This document shows positions 9,603 to 18,348 of a stretch of DNA of 64,000 bases, in pieces. Within the stretch, counting starts at the first letter, position 1; every line of letters starts with the position of its first letter. A program made the translations under genes and the position numbers. The DNA comes from Ramlibacter sp. GTDB lineage: Bacteria; Pseudomonadota; Gammaproteobacteria; Burkholderiales; Burkholderiaceae_C. A model generated the notes under the pieces. The model did no database searches. It was not told the origin of the DNA and saw only the letters and a program-made list of their open reading frames with translations. Location of the stretch: assembly GCA_030695945.1 (NCBI GenBank), contig JAUYOG010000057.1, positions 62,001 through 126,000 of the forward strand. Direction: 5' to 3'.

Positions 9603-10130
9603 GTCAGCCCCCGTTCCGTGAGGACGTCGGCCATTGAATAAGCTCCTGGTGACTCGCGCAACGTGCAGCGCCGCGCGCGAGATGTCGCTGTCCTCGAAGG
9701 CGACGCTGCCGGGCTTTGGGGGTTCAGAAACGATGGGATCGACATTGATTCTCTCGGTGGGTGTGTTCCGCCAACGCATGTATAGCAGTCCTGCGCGAGA
9801 CGAGGGAGGCCGCCCTTGAATGGCCCGGTCGGCTTCAGGGACGCGACCCGCCCGTGGTCTCGCGCTGGCATGCGCCGATGACCGTCTTCCACAATCCCCG
9901 CGGGCGACGGCCCATCTCCGCGGAGTACAGGCCTTCCTTGTGGAAGATGTTCGTATCAAGGACAACGTGAAGTCTGCCGCAATGCACCTCTCCGCGCGGT
10001 TCTTCCCATTTTGTGAATCAAGTTCAGCATGGCTCGTAAAGCCCCGGTGCCAAGCATCAGGCATCCTCTGGCCAGAACGACATGTCGACGTGATCCTCAA
10101 GATCCAGGGGTTACGGATCCACAGGGTTGA
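9603..10130. other. Intergenic region with no supported gene
   Basis: Several frames are open here on both strands but none has a ribosome-binding site, a recognisable motif or sensible amino-acid composition. The GC content is slightly lower than in neighbouring genes around 9960-10060. Nothing else is identified. Confidence 0.5.
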
Positions 10131-10162
10131 GACGTCCGCTTCCGGCCAGAAGCAGCCGCTAC
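10131..10162. repeat. GCTTTCGGCC-type palindromic repeat, copy 3
   Basis: CCGCTTCCGGCCAGAAGCAG directly abuts the stop codon (10159-10161) of the cyclophilin-like gene. A hairpin in the transcript at this spot could act as a 3' end. Confidence 0.55.
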
Positions 10163-10611
10163 TCTTTCGCAAATGTGACGCGTACCTGCCCCCGCCCCAG
10201 CACCTGCGGCAGCGCCGCCGCATCCTCGATGCGACCCAGGCGCGTGTACGAGTACGGCGAGTCGAACGTCAGGTAGAAGACGACCAGGGTGTCTGCGCCC
10301 CACAGCATCAGGTCGCCGTTGCGGATCGTTCCGGGCCGCGCGGCGCTGGCCAGGAGGGGCTTCGGCAGCTTCGCGTGCTTCTCGTTGCCGTTCAGGTCCG
10401 GCATGTCGAGGGTCAAGGGGAGCTGGGCGACGAAGGCGCGCGCGGCCTCGGTGTCGGCGAGGGTGACCGCGAAGCGTCGTTCACCGACCGCCATCCAAAT
10501 GCGTCGTTCTCCCTGCGTGTTCGCCTTCGCTGCGGCCGCCGTCGGCGGGACGACGAACGCCTGCAGAAGGACGAAACAAAGGGCCGATGCGGCCAGGGAT
10601 CGCACTTTCAT
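10159..10611 (-). CDS. Secreted cyclophilin-like fold protein
   Basis: This 150-residue protein has a signal peptide (MKVRSLAASALCFVLLQAFV, cleavage near AAA) followed by a small cyclophilin-like domain. It is recognised by LPLTLDMPDLNGNEKHAKLP, PGTIRNGDLMLWG and YSYTRLGRIED. The family is widespread and its function is not established; no peptidyl-prolyl isomerase activity should be assumed. The start at 10611 is chosen for the signal peptide. It is the last of three same-strand reading frames that begin with the alpha/beta hydrolase gene. Confidence 0.82.
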   Translation of the reverse strand: MKVRSLAASALCFVLLQAFVVPPTAAAAKANTQGERRIWMAVGERRFAVTLADTEAARAFVAQLPLTLDMPDLNGNEKHAKLPKPLLASAARPGTIRNGDLMLWGADTLVVFYLTFDSPYSYTRLGRIEDAAALPQVLGRGQVRVTFAKE

Positions 10612-10630
10612 GATCGTGACCCTTCGCGGG

Positions 10631-10771
10631 CTAGCAGCGTCCCAGGACGGCCCCGGCCAGCAGACTGGCCAGCAGGCCGAGGACCGAGACGGCCGCCCAG
10701 GCGGCGGCGAGGGAGCCTGGATCCAGCGCACTCAGCAGCGGCTGACAGGTAGTCGGCTGGATCAGGTTCAT
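10631..10771 (-). CDS. Possible 46-residue membrane protein
   Basis: An ATG at 10771 opens a short frame starting MNLIQPTTCQPLLSALD and continuing into one hydrophobic helix (AVSVLGLLASLLAGAVL), ending GRC. It fits neatly between two genes of the same strand, with gaps of 28 and 19 bp, so it may belong to that operon. No strong ribosome-binding site or family match is visible, and it could be fortuitous. Confidence 0.35.
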   Translation of the reverse strand: MNLIQPTTCQPLLSALDPGSLAAAWAAVSVLGLLASLLAGAVLGRC

Positions 10772-10799
10772 TGGACCAACTCGTGGACGGGGTTGGAAG

Positions 10800-11930
10800 C
10801 TACGCGAGGCGCTGCTTGAAGAAAGCCTCGAACCGGTCGAACGGGATCTTCTTCAGGTTGTCGTAAAGGTCCACGTGATCGGCATCCGGAACGATCACCA
10901 GTTCCTTCGGGCCGGACGCCGCCTTGTGCACGTCTTCCGAGTAGTAGCGCGAGTGTGCGTTCGCGCCGTGCACGAGCATGATCGGGCGGGGCGCGATCAT
11001 GTCGATGTTCACGGCCAGGGGGAACTGGAAGAACGACATCGGCGTCGTGGCGGTCCAGGCCGATGCGGAGTTGATGGACCGGGCATGGTAGCCGCGGGGC
11101 GTGCGGTAATAGTTGAAGAACCCGGCCAGCACCGGGTCCGCATCCGCCGGCAGCCGCTCCGGCAGCACGCGGGTGCCTCTCACGATCCGGCCGTTTGCGT
11201 CGAAGGGGACTTCGTGATAGCCCAGCGCGTAGCTTCCCTTCTCGGCATCCGCCCAGCGCTGCTGGCTCAGGTAGTCGACGACCTGGTGGCGTTGTTCGCG
11301 GGTATAGCTGTCCTTGTAGCTGCGGCTCATGCTGCGCGACATGTCGTACATCGATGCGGTGGCCACCGCCTTGATCCGCGAATCGCCACTGGCAGCCGTC
11401 AGCGCCATCCCGCTCAGGCCGCAGATGCCGATGGCGCCGATACGCTCACGGTCGACATTCGGCAGCAGGCCGACGCAGTCGACGGCGGCGCTGAAATCCT
11501 CGGTGAAGAACTCCGCCGAAGCCACGTTGCGCACCGCACCGCCGCTCTCGCCGGTGAACGACGGGTCGAAGGCGAGCGTGACGAAGCCGCGCTCCGCCAG
11601 CGTCTGGGCGTAGAGGCCGGCCACTTGCTCCTTGACCGCGCCGAACGGGCCGCTTAGCACCAGCGCCGGCAGCTTGCTGGCGGGGCCGTTCTTGGGCTGG
11701 TACAGGTCGGCGGCGATGGTGATGCCGAACCGGTTGCCGAACGTCACCTTCCGGTGCGCCACCCGGCTGCTCTGCGGGAAAGTCTTGTCCCAGCGCGTGG
11801 TCAAGGCCAGGTTGGCGTTGCCGCGATTCGTTGGCGCGGCCGCGGCCGCGGCCGTTGTGAGAAGAGGCACGCTGGCCAGGGTGAGGCCGGCTTGCAGCGT
11901 CGTGCGACGCGAGACAGTGGCGAGAGTCAT
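10800..11930 (-). CDS. Secreted alpha/beta hydrolase (dienelactone-hydrolase-like)
   Basis: A 376-residue alpha/beta hydrolase. The N-terminus has SRRTTLQAGLTLASVPLLTT, a twin-arginine-like signal, so export by Tat is plausible. The strand-turn-helix nucleophile region reads IGAIGICGLSGMAL, and the catalytic histidine is likely in DADHVDLYD near the C-terminus. The N-terminal part (GFVTLAFDPSFTGESGG) matches the COG1073-type hydrolases. ATG 11930 is preceded by AAGGAA. It is divergent from a LysR gene that probably controls it. The substrate is unknown. Confidence 0.85.
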   Translation of the reverse strand: MTLATVSRRTTLQAGLTLASVPLLTTAAAAAAPTNRGNANLALTTRWDKTFPQSSRVAHRKVTFGNRFGITIAADLYQPKNGPASKLPALVLSGPFGAVKEQVAGLYAQTLAERGFVTLAFDPSFTGESGGAVRNVASAEFFTEDFSAAVDCVGLLPNVDRERIGAIGICGLSGMALTAASGDSRIKAVATASMYDMSRSMSRSYKDSYTREQRHQVVDYLSQQRWADAEKGSYALGYHEVPFDANGRIVRGTRVLPERLPADADPVLAGFFNYYRTPRGYHARSINSASAWTATTPMSFFQFPLAVNIDMIAPRPIMLVHGANAHSRYYSEDVHKAASGPKELVIVPDADHVDLYDNLKKIPFDRFEAFFKQRLA

Positions 11931-12013
11931 GGGGTTCCTTTCCATCGATGAGCCGCAGCAGTGATGGCCGTCTGCGGCGATGAATGGAAGTTTGCCGGGC
12001 GCTGGCGCGCGCG

Positions 12014-12043
12014 ACTAGATAATGAATGCTGAATGCATCTAGT
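12014..12043. promoter_or_regulatory. Inverted repeat in divergent hydrolase/LysR promoter
   Basis: ACTAGAT (12014-12020) and ATCTAGT (12037-12043) are exact 7-bp inverted arms with a 16-bp centre, in an AT-rich patch 32 bp before the LysR start. The size and position suit a LysR operator. Confidence 0.5.
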
Positions 12044-12075
12044 AGTGCGGCTAATCAATGTGAAGGAGATGGCCC

Positions 12076-12969
12076 ATGGCCAGGAAGAACCTCAACGACC
12101 TGCTGGGCTTCGTGACGGTGGCGCGGGAGGGCAGCTTTACGCGCGCGGCGGCGACGCTCGGGGTGACACAGTCGGCCCTGAGCCAGTCCATCCGCGGCCT
12201 GGAGGAGCGACTGCGGATCCGGTTGCTGACGCGTACGACGCGCAGCGTATCAACCACCGCCGCGGGCGAGCGCCTGGTGCGGGCCATCGGGCATCGCTTC
12301 GACGAGATTGAGTCCGAGCTCGATGCACTGACGGCGCTGCGCGACAAGCCCGCGGGGACGGTGCGTATCACCTGCGGTGACCACGCGCTGCACAGCATCC
12401 TGCTGCCGAGGCTCACGCCGGTGCTGCGCGAGTACCCGGAGATCGAACTGGAGTTTGACGTGAACTACGGCTTTCGAGACATCGTAGCGGACCGCTTCGA
12501 CGCCGGCGTGCGCATGGGCACCACCATCGACAAGGACATGATCGCCGTGCCCATCGGGCCGTCGCTGCGGATGGCGGTGGTCGCTTCGCCCGACTATTTT
12601 GCGGGTCGATCGCCCCCGAAGGTGCCGCAGGACCTCACGGCACACCGTTGCATCAACCAGCGCATGCTCACGTCGGGCGGGCTGTACGTCTGGGACTTCG
12701 AGCGGCGAGGCCGCAGAGTGAACGTGCGCGTGGACGGCCCCCTCATCTTCAACACGTCGCCGCCGCAGGTGGACGCCGCGCTGGCGGGCCTCGGGGTCGC
12801 CTTACTGCCGGAGGACGAGGTGATGGCGCACATAGAGGCCGGGCGCCTCATTCGAGTGCTGGAAGACTGGTGTCCGAAGTTCGCTGGCTACCATCTCTAC
12901 TATCCCAGCCGGCGACAGCCTGCCCCGGCCTTTTCGTTGGTGGTCGAGGCAGTGCGATTCAAGGCTTGA
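12076..12969 (+). CDS. LysR-family transcriptional regulator
   Basis: This 297-residue LysR protein has its helix-turn-helix at about residues 7-65 (LLGFVTVAREGSFTRAAATL, then GVTQSALSQSIRGLEERL). The effector domain starts near residue 90 (GTVRITCGDHALHSILLPRL). AAGGAGA precedes the ATG. Sequence style, including the C-terminal YHLYYPSRRQPAPAF, matches the CrgA/AaeR-like subgroup that often controls a divergent oxidoreductase or hydrolase. The obvious target is the alpha/beta hydrolase transcribed away from it. Confidence 0.92.
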   Translation: MARKNLNDLLGFVTVAREGSFTRAAATLGVTQSALSQSIRGLEERLRIRLLTRTTRSVSTTAAGERLVRAIGHRFDEIESELDALTALRDKPAGTVRITCGDHALHSILLPRLTPVLREYPEIELEFDVNYGFRDIVADRFDAGVRMGTTIDKDMIAVPIGPSLRMAVVASPDYFAGRSPPKVPQDLTAHRCINQRMLTSGGLYVWDFERRGRRVNVRVDGPLIFNTSPPQVDAALAGLGVALLPEDEVMAHIEAGRLIRVLEDWCPKFAGYHLYYPSRRQPAPAFSLVVEAVRFKA

Positions 12970-13040
12970 GCGCGAGCCGATCGACGGTCCACGCCTGCGC
13001 GGCTGCGAAAGGGCATCGGTTCGCCGAAGGCGGATTGGCA

Positions 13041-13073
13041 ACGGCTGCTTTGGGTCGAAAGCAGCCGCTCAGC
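13041..13073. repeat. GCTTTCGGCC-type palindromic repeat, copy 4
   Basis: GGCTGCTTTGGGTCGAAAGC is an imperfect hairpin that overlaps the last codons and stop (13069-13071) of the convergent nucleotidyltransferase gene, just after the LysR gene. Confidence 0.5.
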
Positions 13074-13728
13074 ATTGGCCGGTGAGCGTGGTCACGGTCA
13101 GCCATGGCCAGCGTGACTGGTAGGACCGGACCTTTTCTTCAAACAGGTCTCCATGGTCTGTCAGCACATTCGGGCCCAGCACTCCGTCATAGAGCAACTG
13201 CAGGCCATGGGGTGCATAGACTTGCCAGCCCGCTGCGTCGTTCGGGCGCAGGCCGACGCATGTGGCTGTCACGAGGAACCGGTCCATTCCATCGCCCGAA
13301 CTGCGCAGTGGAGGATAGGCGTAGCCGAAGTGATCCTGATACCAAAGGTGGACGCGAGCCTGGTTCTTGGCTTCCACGACGACGCCCAGGTCGCCGAAGA
13401 CATCGTCGACGGCGTGTTGAACCCGGCGCTCCCCCTCTTCCGACAGGTCGGCGCCGTCAAAATAGAAGATGTCGTAGTCCTTGATCCGGGCTTCCGCAGC
13501 CGCGCCGCTGCGCAGGTTCCAGATCGTCTGGAACAGGCAGCCGGCCACGAGCCAGCCATCCGGTAGCCGCAGGGACGCCCATCGGTCCAGGATGGCCTTG
13601 TTGTTGCGGTTCTTTAGCACGTCCCGCACGAAGCGCGCCTGAACGGGATCGGTTTCGTCGAGGGTTCGGAGATCGCTTTGCACAGGGGAAGCGTACCCGA
13701 ACGAGGGAGGCGTGGACAGTGCGCCCAT
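13069..13728 (-). CDS. Nucleotidyltransferase family protein (PF06042/DUF925 type)
   Basis: The 219-residue protein fits the small nucleotidyltransferase-fold family once called DUF925. Typical motifs are LVAGCLFQTIWN followed by IKDYDIFYFD, the second carrying the paired acidic residues of the fold. Further motifs are ARVHLWY and a C-terminal DHGDLFEEKVRSY. Activity and substrate are unproven for the family. The start is taken as 13728; a GTG at 13683 is an alternative with a more usual N-terminus. Its last codons run into a palindromic repeat. Confidence 0.75.
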   Translation of the reverse strand: MGALSTPPSFGYASPVQSDLRTLDETDPVQARFVRDVLKNRNNKAILDRWASLRLPDGWLVAGCLFQTIWNLRSGAAAEARIKDYDIFYFDGADLSEEGERRVQHAVDDVFGDLGVVVEAKNQARVHLWYQDHFGYAYPPLRSSGDGMDRFLVTATCVGLRPNDAAGWQVYAPHGLQLLYDGVLGPNVLTDHGDLFEEKVRSYQSRWPWLTVTTLTGQC

Positions 13729-13781
13729 GCGTGCGCTTCATGGAAACTCGCCGTCGACGGTCCCATGCCGCCCGCCTCGCA

Positions 13782-14030
13782 TCACTTGCGTTGCGAGCCC
13801 ATCTTGCCCTGGAGTACCGCCACCAGGTGCGCCTTGGCTTCGGCGAGCTGGGCCTTGTCCGCGTCGTGGACCTTGCGAAAGAAAGCCGCGCATTCGGGGG
13901 AGTTCGCGGCTTCGGCATCCTTGATGTACTGGTCGTAAGCCATCAGGGCCTGCGCCTTGTTCTGCATGAGCGTGATCCAGTCATAGGCGAGATCGCCCAG
14001 CGGATGCGGATCGGAAGAGTCTTCTTGCAT
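13782..14030 (-). CDS. Small hypothetical helical protein
   Basis: An 82-residue, largely helical, charged protein (DWITLMQNKAQALMAYDQYI, then CAAFFRKVHDADKAQLAEAK). GAAGG is correctly spaced before the ATG, which supports a real gene. I recognise no domain; the spacing of acidic and His residues is loosely ferritin-like. It lies 66 bp downstream of the glycine-zipper gene, and the pair resembles stress-associated small genes common in Burkholderiales. Confidence 0.6.
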   Translation of the reverse strand: MQEDSSDPHPLGDLAYDWITLMQNKAQALMAYDQYIKDAEAANSPECAAFFRKVHDADKAQLAEAKAHLVAVLQGKMGSQRK

Positions 14031-14096
14031 GGCTGCCTTCTGTGTGAGGTAACGCGGCCCGCGCCCGCCAGCCGGCAGGGCGCGGGCCGGTGTCGG

Positions 14097-14627
14097 TTAC
14101 TTGCCGTCGCGGTCCGAGTCGCCGGGCGTAGCCCGCTCGACGGTGTCGCTCAGGCGGTGCCAGGCGTCCCGCGTGGCGTGCTTGGCGTGCTCCCACTCGA
14201 GGCTGGAGCTGCCGCGGGCCGTCGGCCACTCGCGGGCCAGATCGGATTCCACGTCATCGAAAGCGCGCCCCGGGTAGCGCGAGTAGGTATCGGCTCCATA
14301 ACGATAAGCCGGCGCATAGTCGTCGTAGCTCGCGCCGCTCGTGATGTACGGACGGCTCGCGTAGTTGTCGCGCCAGTACAAGTCTTCGGCGGCCGGGTCG
14401 ACGGCCTTGGCGGCGCCCTTGCCGGCCATGGCACCCACCACCGCGCCGGCGACGGCACCCACGGCCGCGCCCACCGGGCCCGTCAGGCCGCCCGCGGCGG
14501 CTCCGGCGGCGGCCCCGCCTGCCACACCGCCGGCGACGCCGCCGAGCGCTGCGCCCACACCCTTGGCGACGGGTCGCGACTTGTCGTCAGTCCCTACCGG
14601 CTTGCCGGCTTCATCACGTTCTCTCAT
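14097..14627 (-). CDS. Glycine-zipper hypothetical protein
   Basis: A 176-residue protein whose middle (about residues 24-71) is a long Gly/Ala zipper (VGAALGGVAGGVAGGAAAGA and similar) able to insert in or associate with membranes. A polar part with many Tyr and Asp residues follows (YRYGADTYSRYPGRAFDDV), ending in a charged tail. There is no signal peptide. AAGGGA precedes the ATG. The function is unknown; such proteins are often stress-induced in betaproteobacteria. Confidence 0.65.
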   Translation of the reverse strand: MRERDEAGKPVGTDDKSRPVAKGVGAALGGVAGGVAGGAAAGAAAGGLTGPVGAAVGAVAGAVVGAMAGKGAAKAVDPAAEDLYWRDNYASRPYITSGASYDDYAPAYRYGADTYSRYPGRAFDDVESDLAREWPTARGSSSLEWEHAKHATRDAWHRLSDTVERATPGDSDRDGK

Positions 14628-14775
14628 GGGGTTTCCCTTTCAGTGGAGTTGCGCCACAGCCATTCGGTTCGGCCGTGGCAGGTTGACACATCCCCAGAGT
14701 AAGGTCGGTGCGGCGATCACAGGAGCCCCCGGGCCCCCCGTCGCGTTGTAGGTGGATTGCCCCTCGAGTTGTGGG

Positions 14776-15054
14776 TCAAGTCCGATGCGTCGCCACGAGC
14801 GACGCGCGACGCGCGATGGCATTCATCAGCGATTGGAACGCTTCATTGCACTGCACACGGGCCGCGGAAAGGCGGTCCACCGCCAAGTGCGGGGGCGCCG
14901 ACGGATCGCTCGAGATCACTTCGAGGGCCCGAACCAGCCGCCGCTCTTCCTCGTGAAGGATGGCGAGGTGAAGCTCCCACCGGGCCTGCGCAGCCTTGAG
15001 TTCGTCGCCGCCGTTGCCCAGGACGGGTTCTGCGTTCGCACATTGTCGTTCCAT
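14776..15054 (-). CDS. Small hypothetical protein
   Basis: A 92-residue, mostly helical cytosolic protein (AQARWELHLAILHEEERRLV) without a recognised domain. The start at 15054 (MERQCANAE) is preferred to an upstream ATG at 15102 because AGGGG lies a few bases before it. It is the first of three small same-strand genes between the epimerase and the nucleotidyltransferase. Confidence 0.5.
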   Translation of the reverse strand: MERQCANAEPVLGNGGDELKAAQARWELHLAILHEEERRLVRALEVISSDPSAPPHLAVDRLSAARVQCNEAFQSLMNAIARRASLVATHRT

Positions 15055-15149
15055 GATCTGCCCCTTTCCTGCTTTTCTATACCGTTGAGTGTACGGACGC
15101 ACGCGCTGGATTCAAGCTACCCTTGGTAACGCGCTATCTGTCCAAGGTA

Positions 15150-16238
15150 TTACAGAGGTGCGGACTCCGTGGCACGTGTAGTTCCTTTTTTCCACGCCTC
15201 CAGCACGGCTTTCTCCCGCTCGGCTGCAAGCCCGGCACGCAGCACCTGGCGCCGCTCGGCCGGAAGTGCGTCGAACCACGCCAGCGTGTCGCGCACCGTC
15301 TCGGCCAGCGGCCGGAAGGTGAGGCCGGCCTCCAGTGCCGGCCGGATGTCCGCGCGCATCATTCCGGCAGCTTCGCCGTCGCTGGGCACCCAGGCGGGCA
15401 TGTCAGACCATTCCGCCACCTGCTGCGCCGCGAGGAACGGCGCGGGCACCCAGGTGAACGTGGCCCGTGCATCCAGCGCGGTGCGGATCGTTTCGAGCAT
15501 CGTCCCGAAAGTCAGCGGCTCGGCCGGGCCGGTGGCGTTGAACACGCCGGTGGCCCGTTGCTCAGCCAGGTGGATGGTCCACCGCGCGAGATCCCTCGCG
15601 TCGATGACCTGCACGGGATCCCGCGGCGCCCCGGGGGCGAGCACTTCGCCGCCGCGGCGCACCCGCAGCGGCCAGTAGGTGAAGCGATCCGTCGCGTCAC
15701 CCGGGCCTACGATCAGCCCGGGCCGCACGATGGCGGCCGCCGACGGGAAACTCTGCTGCACGTCACGCTCGGACAGCGCCTTGAGCGGCCCGTACAGCTT
15801 GAAGCCCGAGGCGCGCAGGGTTTCCATCGATTCGGCGTAGGGGTCCGGGCCCTGGTAGGTGTGCAGCGGGCTGCTGTCGGTGGGCGGCTGGCGCAAGTCC
15901 GCGTACACCGAAATCGTGGAGACGAAGATGTAGCGGTCGACGTTGCCGGCCAGCAGTTGCGCCGAGTCACGCGCCCAGGCCGGCAGCGTGGTCGGGTTGT
16001 CGATGCAGACGTCCCAGGTGCGGCCCCGCAGTGCGCGCAGGTCGCCCGCCGCACGATCGCCCTGCAGCTGTTCGACACCGGCGAGATCCGCCGGCAACGC
16101 CGTGCGGCCGCGGTTGAAGAGGGTCACCGAGTGGCCGCGTGCCAGTGCGTAACGCACCTGGTGCGGCCCGGTGAGGCCGGCGCCGCCAAGGATCAGGATA
16201 CGCAAGGGGGAGGGGGTTGTCTGCGGATCGGCTTGCAT
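15150..16238 (-). CDS. NAD-dependent epimerase/dehydratase family protein (extended SDR)
   Basis: This 362-residue extended short-chain dehydrogenase has a Rossmann motif ILILGGAGLTGPHQV near residue 14 and an SDR-style FVSTISVYAD near residue 105. It also has the later structural features IVRPGLIVGPGDATDR and QVIDARDLARW. The usual catalytic YxxxK is not obvious: the nearest candidate is YGPLKALSE, one residue out of register with YxxxK but close in place. It is 9 bp behind the nitronate monooxygenase gene and probably in the same transcript. The substrate is unknown. Confidence 0.82.
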   Translation of the reverse strand: MQADPQTTPSPLRILILGGAGLTGPHQVRYALARGHSVTLFNRGRTALPADLAGVEQLQGDRAAGDLRALRGRTWDVCIDNPTTLPAWARDSAQLLAGNVDRYIFVSTISVYADLRQPPTDSSPLHTYQGPDPYAESMETLRASGFKLYGPLKALSERDVQQSFPSAAAIVRPGLIVGPGDATDRFTYWPLRVRRGGEVLAPGAPRDPVQVIDARDLARWTIHLAEQRATGVFNATGPAEPLTFGTMLETIRTALDARATFTWVPAPFLAAQQVAEWSDMPAWVPSDGEAAGMMRADIRPALEAGLTFRPLAETVRDTLAWFDALPAERRQVLRAGLAAEREKAVLEAWKKGTTRATESAPL

Positions 16239-16247
16239 CCGCGAAGT

Positions 16248-17291
16248 CTATTGCTTCGCGCCGCGGGCCAGCGCCTGTGTCATCTCCGCCGCCGGCACCT
16301 CACTGCAGCCGTTCGTGTCCTGGCCGGCCCACAAGGGCGAGAAGTCGCTGCTGCCGAGGCTCTCGGCCTTGGCTCGCAACGCCGCCATTCGTGCCACGGC
16401 CAGCGGGAACGCCGGTGCGGCGGCACTGATCGGCCCCAGCTCGCGGATCGCGCGATTCACGATGCCACGGGCGGGCCGGCCCGTGAAGACGTTGGTCAGG
16501 GCCGTGACGCGCGCTGCTTCCGTCTGCAGCGCCTGGCGATGCAGGGCGCTTGTCGTGGCCTCGGGGCACAGCAGATACGCGGTGCCGACCTGCACGCCCA
16601 CCGCGCCCAGCGCCAGGGCGGCCGCCACGCCCTCGGCGTCGGCGATGCCACCCGCCGCGATCACCGGTGTCTTCACGGCCCGGACAACCTGCCGCACCAG
16701 CGCGAGGGTTCCCACCTGTGTGTTCAGGTCCTCCGACAGGAACATGCCGCGATGGCCCCCTGCCTCCACGCCTTGCGCGATGACCGCGTCGACGCCGCGC
16801 GATTCGAGCCAGCGGGCTTCGTCAACGGTGGTGGCCGAGGACAGCACCTTGGAGCCCCAGCCCCGCACGCGCTCCAGCAGCTCGGGCGACGGCAGGCCGA
16901 AGTGGAAGCTCACCACCGGCGGCCGCAGCTCGTCCAGCACGTCCGCGGCGGCGCTGTCGAAAGGCAGGCGGCCCGGGCCGGCCGCGACGCCGTCCGGGTC
17001 GAGCCCGAGCTCCGTGAAATACGGTGCGAGCGCGGCACGCCAGGCCGCCTCGCGCGACGCGCTGGCTTCCGGCGGGACATGGCAGAAGAAGTTCACGTTG
17101 AACGGGTTGCCGGTCTGGGCGCGGATGGCCGCGATCTCCTTGCGGATCGCGTCGGGGCCCAGCATCGCGCAGGGCAGCGAGCCGAGCCCGCCCGCATTGG
17201 AGACAGCCACCGCCAGCGCGCTGCCCTGCACGCCCGCCATGGGCGCCTGGATGACCGGAAGGCGAATCCCGAGCAGTTGTTGCAGGGTCAT
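16248..17291 (-). CDS. Nitronate monooxygenase (2-nitropropane dioxygenase family)
   Basis: A 347-residue FMN enzyme of the class that oxidises toxic nitronates. It has the family N-terminus LPVIQAPMAGVQGSALAVAV, SNAGGLGSLP, the central AQGVEAGGHRGMF with the conserved histidine, and the phosphate-binding VIAAGGIADAEGVAAALALG. The ATG at 17289-17291 overlaps the stop of the upstream reductase (ATGA), which fixes the start and shows translational coupling. The pairing with an AcuI-like reductase suggests detoxification of small reactive carbon compounds; that is inference. Confidence 0.9.
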   Translation of the reverse strand: MTLQQLLGIRLPVIQAPMAGVQGSALAVAVSNAGGLGSLPCAMLGPDAIRKEIAAIRAQTGNPFNVNFFCHVPPEASASREAAWRAALAPYFTELGLDPDGVAAGPGRLPFDSAAADVLDELRPPVVSFHFGLPSPELLERVRGWGSKVLSSATTVDEARWLESRGVDAVIAQGVEAGGHRGMFLSEDLNTQVGTLALVRQVVRAVKTPVIAAGGIADAEGVAAALALGAVGVQVGTAYLLCPEATTSALHRQALQTEAARVTALTNVFTGRPARGIVNRAIRELGPISAAAPAFPLAVARMAALRAKAESLGSSDFSPLWAGQDTNGCSEVPAAEMTQALARGAKQ

Positions 17292-18274
17292 GGCTCTATC
17301 GCGATCACCGCGCGCCCGCGGTTGCGGCCCGCGATCAGGTCGTCCACCACCACGGGCAGGCGCTCGAACGGTTCGATGTGCCGGATGCTGGCCAGGTGCT
17401 TCGGCCGCAGGTCGGTGGCCAGCCGCTGCCAGACGTGCTCGCGCACGGACGGCTCGTTGTCGGAGTTGACGCCGATCAGGCGCACGCCGCGCAGGATGAA
17501 GGGCATCACCGTGGTGGAAAGCGCGATGCCGGCGGCGTTGCCGATGCTGGCGATCACGCCGTCCTTGGCCGTCGTGCGGATCAGGCCGGCCAGCGGCTCG
17601 CCGCCCAGGGAATCGACGGCGGCGGCCCACTGTGCGCTTTCGAGCGGCCGGCTGCCGGTGTTCAGGTCGGCCGACGCGACGATGCTGGCGGCGCCGAGCT
17701 CGCGCAGGTACTGCGCTTCGGCCGGCTTGCCCGTCACAGCGACCACCTCGTAGCCGCGCTGCGCCAGGATGTCGATGGCGATGCTGCCCACGCCGCCGGT
17801 CGCGCCGTTCACCAGCACCTTGCCGCGCGCCGGGGCCGTGCCGTTGAGCTCCATCAGGTCCACGGCCAGCGCCGCCGTGTAACCCGCCACGCCGATGGTC
17901 ACGGCGTCCAGCGGCGTCAGGCCCTGGGGCACGGCGTTCACCCAGTCGGCGGGCACCCGGGCCCGCTGGGCATACCCGCCGTGGTGGGAGACGCCGAAAC
18001 CGTGGCTATGCACGATCACCGCGTCGCCGGGCTTGAACCGGGGGCTGTCCGAGGCCTCGACCACGCCCGCCGCGTCGATGCCGCCCACGCAGGGAAAGCG
18101 GCGGATGATCTTGCCGCGACCGGACGCGGCCAGCGCATCCTTGTAATTCACGCTGGCGTACTGCACGCGCACCGTGACGTCGCCGGCGTCCAACTGCTCG
18201 GCGCGCAATTGCGTGAAGCCGGCGCGCACGGTATCGCCGCTGGCTTCGATCAAATAGGCCTTGATGCTGTCCAT
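17288..18274 (-). CDS. AcuI/YhdH-type acrylyl-CoA reductase (MDR superfamily)
   Basis: This 328-residue NADPH-dependent medium-chain reductase resembles YhdH/AcuI, which reduces acrylyl-CoA to propionyl-CoA. Motifs seen are VQYASVNYKDALAASGRGKI, FPCVGGIDAAGVV, GTAGYTAALA in the variant GVAGYTAALA, the nucleotide-binding VNGATGGVGSIA, and RLIGVNSD. It lacks the structural zinc loop of alcohol dehydrogenases, as expected. AAGGAA lies six bases before ATG 18274; the ATG at 18280 is too close to it. It heads a three-gene operon with the monooxygenase and the epimerase. Confidence 0.9.
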   Translation of the reverse strand: MDSIKAYLIEASGDTVRAGFTQLRAEQLDAGDVTVRVQYASVNYKDALAASGRGKIIRRFPCVGGIDAAGVVEASDSPRFKPGDAVIVHSHGFGVSHHGGYAQRARVPADWVNAVPQGLTPLDAVTIGVAGYTAALAVDLMELNGTAPARGKVLVNGATGGVGSIAIDILAQRGYEVVAVTGKPAEAQYLRELGAASIVASADLNTGSRPLESAQWAAAVDSLGGEPLAGLIRTTAKDGVIASIGNAAGIALSTTVMPFILRGVRLIGVNSDNEPSVREHVWQRLATDLRPKHLASIRHIEPFERLPVVVDDLIAGRNRGRAVIAIEP

Positions 18275-18348
18275 GGTCATTTCCTTGCTGTCTGCGCAGC
18301 ATCCAGTGTAGGACGGCAGCGAGCGAGGCGCGAAATCGGGCGCGAACG

